A DNA stretch of 64,000 bases, from assembly GCA_964034945.1 (NCBI GenBank), contig OZ035962.1, forward strand, positions 65,188,274 to 65,252,273. Direction: 5' to 3'. The notes beneath the pieces were generated by a model, which was given only the letters and a program-made list of their open reading frames with translations, made no database searches and had not been told where the DNA came from. Made by a program: the position numbers and the translations under genes. Positions 10,854 through 20,699 of this stretch are shown piece after piece. Each line of letters opens with the position of its first letter. Within the stretch, counting starts at the first letter, position 1. The stretch comes from Chrysopilus asiliformis. Its lineage: Eukaryota; Arthropoda; Insecta; Diptera; Rhagionidae.

Positions 10854-11717
10854 AAAAAATATCAGTTGTGGTCAACACAAAACTTTCTTCTACAAAATCT
10901 ACGACCCTGCGCAATTTACGCTAGAGCCCTGTCGCGTTGTCAACTTGAGACGACCTCTCAATAAATTCTTGGTTTATTCAAAAATATCAAAAACGTACAA
11001 AATTTGAGATAACTTGAGAACTGTAAAATATATCAATTTACGGTAAATGGCAAAAATGTAGAAAATGTTAACATCTTTAATTATTCTCTTAACTGATTTG
11101 TCGAAAAACCGTTAGTTTGCAAATTATTCGCAAAAATATGATTTTTTACATATTAATGAAAATATCTCAATAACGGTAAAAGATAACGGATAACGGTAAG
11201 AAACAAAATTGTGCAGAATGCCATTCTCATTAATTCACTTCATACATTCAGTCAGCAAAAACCCGTTAGTTTTCGAGATAATCGCAAAAAACTGTTTTTT
11301 TTTTTGGAAATAACGGTTTATCTCGATAACAGGTTGAGATATCGAGTTATAGCTAAAGACAAAAGTGTGGGAAATTTTATTTTTTTTGTCATACTTAAGG
11401 CCACTAAAAAACGCGTAGTTTGGGAGTAAATCGAGAAAAACGAAATTGCGATTTTTGAAAAACCGCCATTTTGGATACTTCCGGTTAACGGATTTCCACC
11501 AAAAGTTGATAGGATCGTCCCATTTCAGGACCCAACATGCCTAAAAAATTTCATGGCGCTAGCTCTATTAGTTTTTGAGAAATCTTGTACACAGACTGAC
11601 AGACAGACTGACAGACAGAACGACATTTTTTTAATATGACTCCAATCGACTCAGGAGTGATCGGGAAATGTTTTTTAGGCAAAATTAAGAGGTCGAAATT
11701 TTTCATGTATACAATGA
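10854..11717 (-). repeat. R2 dispersed repeat, left arm of a large inverted repeat
   Basis: Near-perfect reverse complement of 13430-14312. It includes TTACGCTAGAGCCCTGTCGC, several GATAACGGTAAA words, the TTCCGGTTAACGGATTTCC block, a short ACAGACTG array and TCCAATCGACTCAGGAGTGA. A short continuation (about 12608-12645) follows the element inserted at 11718-12605. Confidence 0.9.
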
Positions 11718-12605
11718 GGGTATTCACAATCCTCTTTTAATTTTCGGTATTCGGTATTTTCGGTAATATTAAAAGACTGAAAATATTCTGCTGTGAACAT
11801 CCCACAGCACAGATTTGAGAACAGCGCTTTTATTTGATACGTGACCAAATCATGAACTGCGAATTTGACTGTAAAATATGTCACATACCTTTAAATCCAT
11901 GTTTGATGTATTCTTTTGAATTTCTATTGTGGCAACGGCTATCAAAATTGAAAAAATTTGCATCAGTCCGATGAGATTAACAAAAAACCAGCGAAAAAAT
12001 TTGACAACTAAAAACATTACTAGCGCCACTCGCGGTTGATTCTTGATACCGAATACCCGGGCCGAAAAACACGACTCAAGGCATGTCTACAATTACCGAA
12101 TCCGGTAATTCATTTTTACATGAACCAAGTTACCGGCTCGGTAAAAATCTGTTAAATTTCATTTCATTTCATTTTTCATTTATTTAAAAAAATACAAGAA
12201 GGCATAATGCCTTTTGGTTAGGAAATTAATTACAAAGTTAACTTAAATGTAATAATAACAAGGAAATATAATACAAAGTTAGCTTAAAAGTAATATATTA
12301 CAGAGGTAATCTAATACAAAGTTCGCTTAGAAATAAGAAAACATAGTAGATCATAAAAAGAAAGTATACAATTAGGGATATGGCCTATAAAAAAGGTCAT
12401 GATAATACATAGTTGACTTAAAAAAGAAATGCAAAATCCAGTAAAAAAAAAAGACGAGGATAATAAGTATTACTCTAAGCTGGATACAAACAAAAGGAAG
12501 GAAAAAAAATCCTCGAGACATATAGATACTTGTGATAGTAAGATGAACAACTGAATTACCGAGCGGTAAATTTACCCGCAATTTAAAAGACGACTGTGAA
12601 TACCC
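11718..12605. mobile_element. element with GGGTATTCACA ends inserted in R2
   Basis: Inverted ends GGGTATTCACAATCCTCTTT and the complement of GGGTATTCACAGTCGTCTTT, with TGA on both sides (11715-11717, 12606-12608). The surrounding R2 sequence rejoins across it when compared with the other R2 arm. The interior has CGGTATTCGG-like inverted words and at about 12190-12215 AAGGCATAATGCCTT, a small palindrome. No coding sequence recognised. The end sequence resembles that of the element at 27877. Confidence 0.75.
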
Positions 12606-12657
12606 TGAATACTTTATTATACTCCGTAGAAGAAAGTAAAAAGTTTCATGCGTTTTA

Positions 12658-13108
12658 AGGCGGAAACAGAATTGCGGCTTTGTGGACTTCAGCTTCGGCT
12701 TCAGCTTTGACAGTTCTGTAGACTCAATGCTTTTCAACGTAATGGAACATAATAGCAAAGTTGCAAAGCCGGTAAAGCCGAAGTCGAAGTCGTAGTAGCT
12801 CTACTCTCTACTCTTGGTCGGCTTTGACAACTTTAACCTAACTTTTTTTGTGAGTAAATGATTGTGATTGAAAATGTTTGAAGAGAAGTTGATAAATATA
12901 GTGCAAGAAAATGAAATTCTTTATAATAAAAAAAACAAGGAATACAGAAATGCGAAAAAGAAGAATTATCAAATAAATATGAAGAATTATGAATTACTTA
13001 TCAAAGTTGCAATTGTGTTCGAATGAAAGTTGAAGCCGACGAAGCCAACAAAGTCCAAAGCTGAAGCCGAAGCCCAAAGCCCAAAAAGCCGCAATTCTGT
13101 TTCCGCCT
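12658..13108 (+). mobile_element. PIF/Harbinger-type derivative with MADF fragment
   Basis: Inverted ends AGGCGGAAACAGAATTGCGG and its complement, flanked by TTA at 12655-12657 and 13109-13111, the 3-bp duplication typical of PIF/Harbinger. It holds a short MADF-like ORF (12874-13026). It sits in the loop between the two inverted R2 arms. Confidence 0.85.
12874..13026 (+). pseudogene. MADF-domain N-terminus (Harbinger DNA-binding ORF fragment)
   Basis: A 50-codon frame from ATG to TGA: MFEEKLINIVQENEILYNKK, then NKEYRNAKKKNYQ. The pattern LIxxVxxNxxLYxKKxxEYRN matches the first half of a MADF domain, the DNA-binding partner encoded by Harbinger elements. After about residue 32 the match is lost, so this is the start of the gene joined to other sequence by internal deletion. 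Not expected to be functional. Confidence 0.6.
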
Positions 13109-13385
13109 TTATGGTTCAATAGATTTAAGACCCGACCTATCACAATTATGTTTTTAACAATATTTTAAAAAGTTAAACTTGTATGGTGGTATGGTATGGA
13201 TGATAATTTGGAAAAAAAACTCCGTTTATATAGAAAATTTCGTTAATATGTATATAAACTTTTGAATTGCAAAACCGTATCTACATAATAACAAATATTT
13301 ACACTAAACATTTTTTTTTTCAACACTTTCAGTCGGACTGTAATCCAGAGATGCCCAGTTTATATGTGTTGAATTATCACTATTC

Positions 13386-14466
13386 GGAATTTTTACTTTC
13401 TTCTACGGAGTATAATAAAGTATTGTATTCATGAAAAATTTCGACCTCTTAATTTTGCCTAAAAAACATTTCCCGATCACTCCTGAGTCGATTGGAGTCA
13501 TATTTAAAAAATGTCTTTCTGTCTGTCAGTCTGTCTGTCTGTCTGTCAGTCTGTCTGTCAGTCTGTCAGTCTGTCAGTCTGTCTGTCAGTCTGTGTACAA
13601 GATTTCTCAAAAACTAATAGAGCTAGCGCCATGAAATTTTATAGGCATGTTGGGTCCTGAAATGCGACGATCCTATCAACTTTTGGTGGAAATCCGTTAA
13701 CCGGAAGTATCCAAAATGGCGGTTTTTCAAAAATCGCAATTTCGTTTTTCTCGATTTACTCCCAAACTACGCGTTTTTAGTGGCCTTAAGTATGACAAAA
13801 CTTGGAGAAAATAAAATTTGCCACACTTTTGTCTTTAGCTATAACTCGATATCTCAACCTGTTATCGAGATAAACCGTTATTTCCAAAAAAAAAACAGTT
13901 TTTTGCGATTATCTCGAAAACTAACGGGTTTTTGCTGACTGAATGTATGAAGTGAATTAATGAGAATGGCATTCTGCACAATTTTGTTTCTTACCGTTAT
14001 CCGTTATCTTTTACCGTTATTGAGATATTTTCATTAATATGTAAAAAATTTGCAAACTAACGGTTTTTCGACAAATCAGTTAAAAGAATAATTAAAGATG
14101 TTAACATTTTCTACATTTTTGGCATTTACCGTAAATTGATATCTTTTACAGTTCTCAAGTTATCTCAAATTTTGTACGTTTTTGATATTTTTGAATAAAT
14201 CAAGAATTTATTGGGAGGTCGTCTTAGGTTGACAACGCGACAGGGCTCTAGCGTAAATTGCGCAGGGTCGTAGATTTTGTAGAAGAAAGTTTTGTGTTGA
14301 CCACAACTGATATTTTTAACATATTTTTGCATACAAGAACAAAATTGACACTGTGGCGCTCTCACGTTCGCAGTGACAAGCTGATATCCTATGAACACAG
14401 TGGACATTTTATTTTTTACTTTTTCGTCTTATTTTATTAATTTTTCTCGCGAATATCGAGAAATAA
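13386..14466 (+). repeat. R2 dispersed repeat, right arm of inverted repeat
   Basis: Starts near CTTCTACGGAGTATAATAAAG and carries TCACTCCTGAGTCGATTGGA, a (GTCT/GTCA)n array at 13518-13594, GCTAGCGCCATGAAATTT, GGTTTTTCAAAAATCGC and CGTAAATTGCGCAGGGTCG. The segment 14320-14466 has a relative at about 22100-22255. Spurious frames at 13431 and 14165-14440 fall within it. Confidence 0.9.
13518..13594 (+). repeat. (GTCT/GTCA)n microsatellite inside R2
   Basis: A tetranucleotide array of GTCT and GTCA units. The left R2 arm has only a short version (about 11594-11622), so the array has changed length since the arms duplicated. Confidence 0.9.
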
Positions 14467-14504
14467 GAGTCTACCCTGCCAGAGCTCTGGAACAGAATGG
14501 CAAC

Positions 14505-14632
14505 GCATTATAATGGCACGCAAATTTTTTTTTCCAAATGTAATCATATTTTAAACACTGCAAATTTCCATTATTGTCTACAATAACTAAGAATTGTTTT
14601 TCCCAATCTGAATCAGGATTTCAGCGCTTCAT
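14505..14632 (-). pseudogene. hAT N-terminal zinc-finger remnant (second copy)
   Basis: On the minus strand an ATG at 14632 gives MKR, a stop, then NPDSDWEKQFLVIVDNNGN and QCL. It aligns with the better-kept fragment at 20193-20360 (MKRSYSNS, DWENKYLITTNND, RQCLVC). The second zinc-ligand Cys is not preserved. A likely hAT end, CAGTGAGGCACAAAAACTCC on the minus strand, lies at about 14667-14692. Confidence 0.5.
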
Positions 14633-14802
14633 GATTGAAAATAAAAGATGAAAGAGACTTAGTTCATGACAGGAGTTTTTGTGCCTCACTGTACATCTGT
14701 CAACAAGATGGAAAAAACGGCACTAGAGTTGAGCATCGATGGTCGATGTTTAGTAACCATCGATGGAGGATGACCGATGTTCGACGTTTTATCTAGCGCA
14801 CT

Positions 14803-15281
14803 ATTAAACATTCGGCAAAGGTCAATGTTTGGGATGCTTCTCTGAGCGCGGTTCCGGCTGCTTGGAGCTCTTTACTGAAAATTTGAAAGCAGAGAAAATG
14901 GTCAAAATTTATAAGCGTGGACTTTTGAAATCGCTGGAGAAGATGGTTACACGGAAAAACGAAGATTGGGTCTTACAAGAAGATAATGACCCGAAACATC
15001 GTAGCCGTCTCTCCAAGACCTGGAAAGAGGAAAATGGCATCACGACGATGGACTGGTCTTTCCAATCTCCAGGTGCCAACTCCATCGAAAATGTGTGGAG
15101 GATTATGAAGACGCATCTCGCCGGAAAGCCTGTCTACAATTTGAAGCAGCTAAATAATATGCGCGATTCGAAAAATTTGGCAGAAACACGCTTCAACGTA
15201 AAACAAAAATTGAATAAATATAATTTCTATTTTGCAAATAAACGCGGTTCTTTTTTTCTGACACAGACTGTATATCATTAA
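14803..15281 (+). pseudogene. Tc1-like (DD34E) transposase C-terminal half, decayed
   Basis: The frame from 14829 reads GCFSERGSGCLELFTENLK, then WVLQEDNDPKHRSRL and IENVWRIMKTHLAG. These are Tc1-family catalytic-core motifs: the second catalytic Asp in LQED, and the Glu of IEN 34 residues further on. The usual SPDLNPIEN is altered to SPGANSIEN. Upstream, KHSAKVNVW (about 14803-14830) is joined only through a one-base deletion. After NLKQL the match ends early, so the C-terminus is deleted or rearranged. The N-terminal DNA-binding half is absent. Confidence 0.85.
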
Positions 15282-15553
15282 AATATATGTACTGCGAAGC
15301 GATTTTCCGGCGCATTTTAAATATACCACCGACCTAATGTTTTCTCACCATCAATAGTCATGCTTCGATTTATCGTCAATGGTAATTATCAAGAGTTTGC
15401 CTTCGATACACATCCCTAAACGGTACACAACCGCTCGCATTAATGGCAGAAATGCTACTGAACGAATGAAGCGACTGACTCAAAGAATTAGCTCATTTTT
15501 ACTTGCAAAAACTTTTAGGAGGTAAAATTTAAAATGTGACAAATAGGTCATAA

Positions 15554-15833
15554 CACGGCATACAGACAAACAAGGTATGCTGTAAACTTTTGATAGTCAG
15601 GTGTGACGTCATTTGTGCCGACTTTTTTTAATTAATTTTTATGTTTATTGATCACTATTTAATGCAATCAGTCCACTAATTTACAAATATCTTATTTAGA
15701 TCGCACAAATTTAAAAAAAACCACCCAGAATACAAAATTCCTTCTGCACTTGACGAACTAATCGGCACAAGTGACGTAGCAACGAAATGTCAGATTTGAG
15801 TTTACAGCATACCTTGTTTGTCTCTATGCCGTG
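15554..15833. mobile_element. hAT-type MITE, copy A (280 bp)
   Basis: Long inverted ends CACGGCATACAGACAAACAA and GTATGCTGTAAAC. Perfect 8-bp TSD GGTCATAA at 15546-15553 and 15834-15841. Almost identical to copy B at 22439-22719. Non-coding. Confidence 0.95.
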
Positions 15834-16239
15834 GGTCATAATTGCATAAAATGCTCTGTCGCTATGGATAAAAATGGTAAACATGTGAGGAGCTTAGTTA
15901 GCCAAAGTCGGGCAACTCTGCTTTAATCTTAACCAGAATTTTTTTTATATATAGTTCCAGAGTAATCCCACTTTTTTCAAAATTCCCCGTTTTGTTGCCC
16001 TGGGCGGCGATTTGGTTTCTAAGAAAACAGAACTGAATTTTTCCATGAAATGTGGGCGTTTCCGATTCTGTTTTAGTGTAAAAATGCTAGGCGCTGTGAA
16101 AATAGTCTCATTTCATTTCAATCTTTTTCCGGTGCTAGTAGATTGTAAAAAATGTTGTCAAGATTTTTAAAAAGAACGCAATTTGACCCCTTGGAATAAA
16201 TTTTGCTTCGAATACGCGAAATAAATTGAATTGTCAAAT

Positions 16240-16335
16240 AGTGTCGAGCCTCCATAAGTCAACCCTCGATATCTCGAAAAACTTGATTTTTGCCCCCATC
16301 AACTTCGACTAATTGAGGTTCGAATGTATATAATT
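16240..16335. repeat. possible small pogo-like MITE
   Basis: GTGTCGAGCCTCCATAAGTC at the left is roughly inverted by GACTAATTGAGGTTCGAATG at the right. The two ends differ at several bases, so this is weak. Confidence 0.35.
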
Positions 16336-16643
16336 TTGAAAAATTTCGTGTTTTATCAGACTCAATGATTAAGAATGCGTCTGCAAAGCCAGAATTGCTT
16401 TAATGGGGAAATTGGTGATCGACGGTTCCTTTTTGGGCCCATATTCGCTTCATGAAAATCCTGCAGCAGTAAAGCGGCATTTGACGGTTGTCGGCTCGAT
16501 ACAATTATTGGCTGTATAACCTGAATGTCAGTTTGACTTTGAAGAACCGTGTAATGGGAACAGGGTCGACACGGTTGCCATGGGTGGCGTTGCACAACGG
16601 CGATGTGCCCGCAACAAAAATCGCTTATCCCCGCGATTCGCAT

Positions 16644-17196
16644 CAGTGTTGCCGGAGACCTCAAGCCCAAAATCGCTGAAATGAGGAAAAAAAATCTCAA
16701 AAGTCTCCGAAATTATAGACAAAAATCGCTAGTTTTGAGACTTTTTTTTAATGCATATTTAAACATTTATCTTGTTTTCAAATTGCTTTTATTCTTTGTT
16801 TTTAACAATAATAAAATTTAATAATAAAAAAAAACAACTTTGTCTTCTTAAAAAACACACTGCACCTGCAGCAAAGCAAACAAAATTCAAAATAAATTTG
16901 ACGTTTACTTAAGTTGAGTGATTCATGTATTTTCTTATAGGGGGATTCTGTGGTACTTATTTATATACATTTGGTAGGTTGTTGACCCAATAAGCATAAA
17001 TGTAAAAAATTGTGAAAAGTATGATATTTATTAGTAAAATTTTCAACAAAGTTTTTTTTCTTAAGAAACTTTTGAAAATTGCTGAAAATCTCCGAAAAGT
17101 CCCCAAAAGACCACTAAAATCTCAAATCTCAACACGTGCTTTTTAAGGCATGAAAGTCGCTAGAAATGAGACAAGTCGCTGAAAATGGCAACACTG
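16644..17196. mobile_element. hAT-type MITE, 553 bp
   Basis: Ends CAGTGTTGCC and GGCAACACTG with a perfect 8-bp TSD ATTCGCAT at 16636-16643 and 17197-17204. Subterminal AAATCGCTGAAA-like words on both sides recall the larger element at 1214. Non-coding. Confidence 0.93.
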
Positions 17197-17283
17197 ATTC
17201 GCATAGTGACGAAATATATGAATAAACACGACACAGCTGCTTAAAATACTATTTGGGTAGTTCTATATGATATATGATATAGA

Positions 17284-19298
17284 GCAGGGGTGGGCATTAA
17301 GTCGATCGCGATCGACCGGTGGACCGCCAAGACATTTGGGAAGACCTAAGACCCGCTACTAAAAGAAACATATTTATGGAACACCGACGCCAGCTAGACT
17401 GGAGAATTGGCTTTTCACAATCGATGCGGCTGTGTTTACTTAAGCAAATGATTCGATGAATTAAGTTATAATAAATATTGTAGACTTTTTTTTGTCACCA
17501 CACCCACTCCAGTGGGTCAATCCCGTAGCCAAGGGTGGGCCAAAATCTTGGTCCTTCACACAAAAAAGTCACAATTTAAAAATTCAATCTTTTGATATGT
17601 AAAAATTTTCAGCTGCGGCTCAAGGTTTAGTCGAGATGTCTCTTGCCTATAGTATATTTATTTTTTAAAAAATCTTTCAAAAAATTGTGAACGAAATACT
17701 ATTAAAGTCAAAAATTTTTACAAATCAAGAAAATTAGAATTTTTCTTCAATTTCTGTAAGTTTTTTTGTGCCCTCAGAAATACGAATTTTTATTCATATG
17801 GCCCAAAATCTCAGTGCAGAAAATGCTCACTCATGAGTACTCATATATTTACAAATATAAGAATACCCACTACGCTAGATTTTAATAACAGTTAATATTT
17901 TTCTGAGATTCAAATTTGATAGTACTTGATATACCAAATCATAAATTTTGAAAATTACTTTTTATTTTTGGCGCTTTAGTTTTTTATTATCTTATTTTTC
18001 TAGACTTTTTAAAAGTCGGTTTTTAAAAAAAAAAATTGTAAACTATTTGAATTGTGCAGAAACGTAGATTTGGTATGGGAAAGTCATGTGCTGTTCACAT
18101 CAGATATTTTATTTGGGCATCTAAATGTAAACTTTTGTACAGTTTTCAGTAAATAAATTTTATTTATCTAAAATCGTTAAAAAATATAATAATAACTTGA
18201 AAAACGAGGAGATAATGGCTCCACTTTGTTGAAAATTTAACCTATGGAGCGTATAAGGGTTTTAGCATAATTTAGTTTATAATACAAGATACACAAAATC
18301 CAATAAAAGTACTTAAGGTACAAAGACTTAGACATAACGGTACAGTTATTGAGCTCATAAATCAATTATTTTGTTGATGCTAGGTTGAATGGCAGAATAA
18401 ATTTTTAAAGAAAAAAAAACAACCAAAAAGTTTTATTCCTTTTTGTCAACGAATCCTTCCACAAGTCACATTGTAAAACATTAAAAATGTATATACCACC
18501 TTTTACTGCACCTCACAAAGTTTTTTTTTTGTGTTTTAAGTTATCTTCACATGTATGCCTTGTTTAACCAGTTTACCGTAAAGGCTTCCGTTGCGCGGGC
18601 GGCAACAAAACAGTCCAATTCAAGTAGCCCAACTTTAAGTAACGTAAGATAAAAATTTCAGGTACGTTTACTATACATATTATCCATACTCAAAGCATTT
18701 TATCTTTGTTTTGCTATTTTTAGGGTTTGTTCTTATGTCTGCCTTCTTGTCAATACGACTGGTTTGAGATGTTTTCCTGTTATTTACCAGAAGTTAAAAG
18801 AATGCCTGATACAAGCCACATTCGTTTATATATGTAAAAGTATTACTTCACTGATGCTGTTACAAAGAATCCTTTGGGAATTTTGCGTATATGCAAAAAT
18901 AAAAAGGAAAAAAAAGCAGAGGTTAAACATAAAGTTTATAGAAACAGAGAACAAATGTGCGGATAAGTAAAATTAATGATACTACCCAACAATTTTTCTG
19001 ACATATTCTCCGAGTTCTTTTCCGTTAATATTTACAGTTGAAAATATTTTATGCATACGGTCTCTTTGTCTGCAGGATATTTTTTACTTAGAATGCAAAT
19101 CGAGTTTTGAGTTTTTTTTTTTCAATGGTTTCAAGCATGAACATCATTATTAAACCAGGCATTCATTACATCAAGTAAATTATTTTTATGCTTGCCCAAA
19201 ACCGATTGAAAAAATCCGAGTTAATCCAACGTAGAAATGAAACCACTGTTTCTCACATAATTTCACCGTATATTGTAAAATAGTATATTACGCAACAA
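17284..19298. other. unassigned stretch with one hAT-like end
   Basis: CAGGGGTGGGCATTAAG at about 17284, followed by the palindrome CGATCGCGATCG, resembles the left end of a hAT element, but no matching right end was found. The rest is AT-rich with no recognised gene. The frame at 18764 has no motif. Confidence 0.4.
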
Positions 19299-19843
19299 GG
19301 GGCGAAAGTCAACGATTTCAAGAGTGTGAAGTTAGCTGCACGAGCGAAGCGAGGGCAGATATCACACGAGTGAAATCGGTGACTCCGCTCCGAGTTGCGT
19401 ATACAATTTTTCATAACAAATTCATTGAAAATATGCCTTGAGATGCCATTTAAGCGCGATTTTGGTATTGGAGAGTAATGCAAAAGGGGGTTTGGGGGGC
19501 GAAGCCCACCATGCGGGGTCCAGGGGCGGAGCCCCGGTCAGGGGGTTCGGGGGGCGAAGACCCCTTATTTCAACAGAAGTGAATTTTTAAAAGAAACAAA
19601 ACAACTATATTCTATAAATTCGTTTTATTACTAAGAAATGTTGGTCAAAACAGATTTTAATTTTTAAATTTCTTTCCTTTGAAATAAAAAATCAACATAA
19701 CAAAAAATGGAAATCGGTAATGCGCAACTATTGTAAATCACACTGCGCTCGTATAGCTAACTTCACTCGTTCAGTTTCATTCATAAATTTTCGGTTTACG
19801 TCGCGAAAACACAGTTTCGGCCTGCTAATCGCACTTTCGCCCC
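19299..19843. mobile_element. inverted-repeat element with GGGGCGAAAGT ends
   Basis: GGGGCGAAAGTC at the left and ACTTTCGCCCC at the right are inverted, and GTGAAGTTAGCT near 19328 is mirrored by AGCTAACTTCACTCG near 19756. The core at 19485-19565 is very G-rich with GGGGCGAAGCCC and GGGGCGGAGCCCC words. No protein and no clear target duplication. Confidence 0.55.
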
Positions 19844-19931
19844 TAGGGCCAAAAACGCAACTTTCGACCCGCTACGGAGGCATCGAAAGGCATATTTTCG
19901 ATGCATGTGTTATGAAAACTAATATGTAGAG

Positions 19932-20691
19932 CAGGCCTGGGCACCATGTATGTAGTGATTTACTATTACTCGAAGAAATTTTATGTTTCTTCATATACTA
20001 TAACACAAAATGAGAAAACGCATCTTTTTCATTTTTTACGCTCTTTCGCTTTTGATGGAGACGTTTAAGAACAGTAGACTACACAATTTATCATGATGCG
20101 ATTACAAAAAAATAATAAGTTCCGTCGTGCAAAAAAAACTTTTGGGACGTATTTCCGGTTCTGTGCTTCGTAAAAACATGCGCTAAATTGCATTATGTTA
20201 CCTGATAGGACAGCTGTTGTAATGGCTTTTCTACATTGAATTTTTTATTCGACATGTAACTGCAAACTAGACATTGACGGTTATCATTATTTGTGGTTAT
20301 TAAATATTTGTTTTCCCAATCACACGACATAGTATTTGAATTTGAATATGAACGCTTCATAATGGAAAATGAAAACTGAAAAAATCAAATATCTGAAAAA
20401 ATTTCGTACGTCAGTGTACTTTGGAAAGCAATTAGGGTTTTGGGGAGCAAATATATACATCCGTACGCATCAACAACAGAAATTATACTGAATGACTGTC
20501 GTAGGCTCGCTGCATCGATTGTTAGTGAATCGTTTGATTTCGGCTGCCGAAGTGGCCGTCGTCTACCAACACGTATCATTGCGTTGGAGAGTCGAGTAAA
20601 AATGTTCATACATTGATTGTATTCTCGTAAAATTTGAATAAAAATGTTATCGTTGTGAGGAGCCAGACGAGCCAAGGAGGGCCCAGGCTTG
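19932..20691 (-). mobile_element. hAT element with N-terminal zinc-finger remnant, 760 bp
   Basis: Ends CAGGCCTGGGCACC and (minus strand) CAAGCCTGGGCCCTCC. Perfect 8-bp TSD ATGTAGAG at 19924-19931 and 20692-20699. It retains the start of the transposase gene on the minus strand (20193-20360). The rest is lost by internal deletion. Confidence 0.92.
20193..20360 (-). pseudogene. hAT transposase N-terminal BED-like zinc finger (fragment)
   Basis: A 55-codon frame from ATG (20360) to TAA (20195-20193): MKRSYSNSNTMSCDWENKYL, then DNRQCLVCS and NKKFNVEK. The DWExxYL...QCLxC...KKFNVEK layout is that of the N-terminal zinc finger of ZMYM/GTF2IRD2-like hAT transposases. The expected His ligands after NVEK are replaced (PLQQLSY), so the finger is broken or truncated. 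It lies inside a hAT element with good ends, in the orientation where the gene would start near the right end. Confidence 0.7.
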
Positions 20692-20699
20692 ATGTAGAG

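Noticed and set aside
13518..13594. Regular spaced repeats that could suggest a CRISPR-like array
   Set aside because: Units are 4 bases with no unique spacers; this is a simple microsatellite.
16362..16700. 112-codon minus-strand frame
   Set aside because: No motif recognised, no conserved composition, and its right end enters a hAT MITE.
20385..20675. 96-codon minus-strand frame inside the hAT element
   Set aside because: It lies upstream of the zinc-finger start at 20360 in the element and has no recognised domain; probably untranslated leader or chance.
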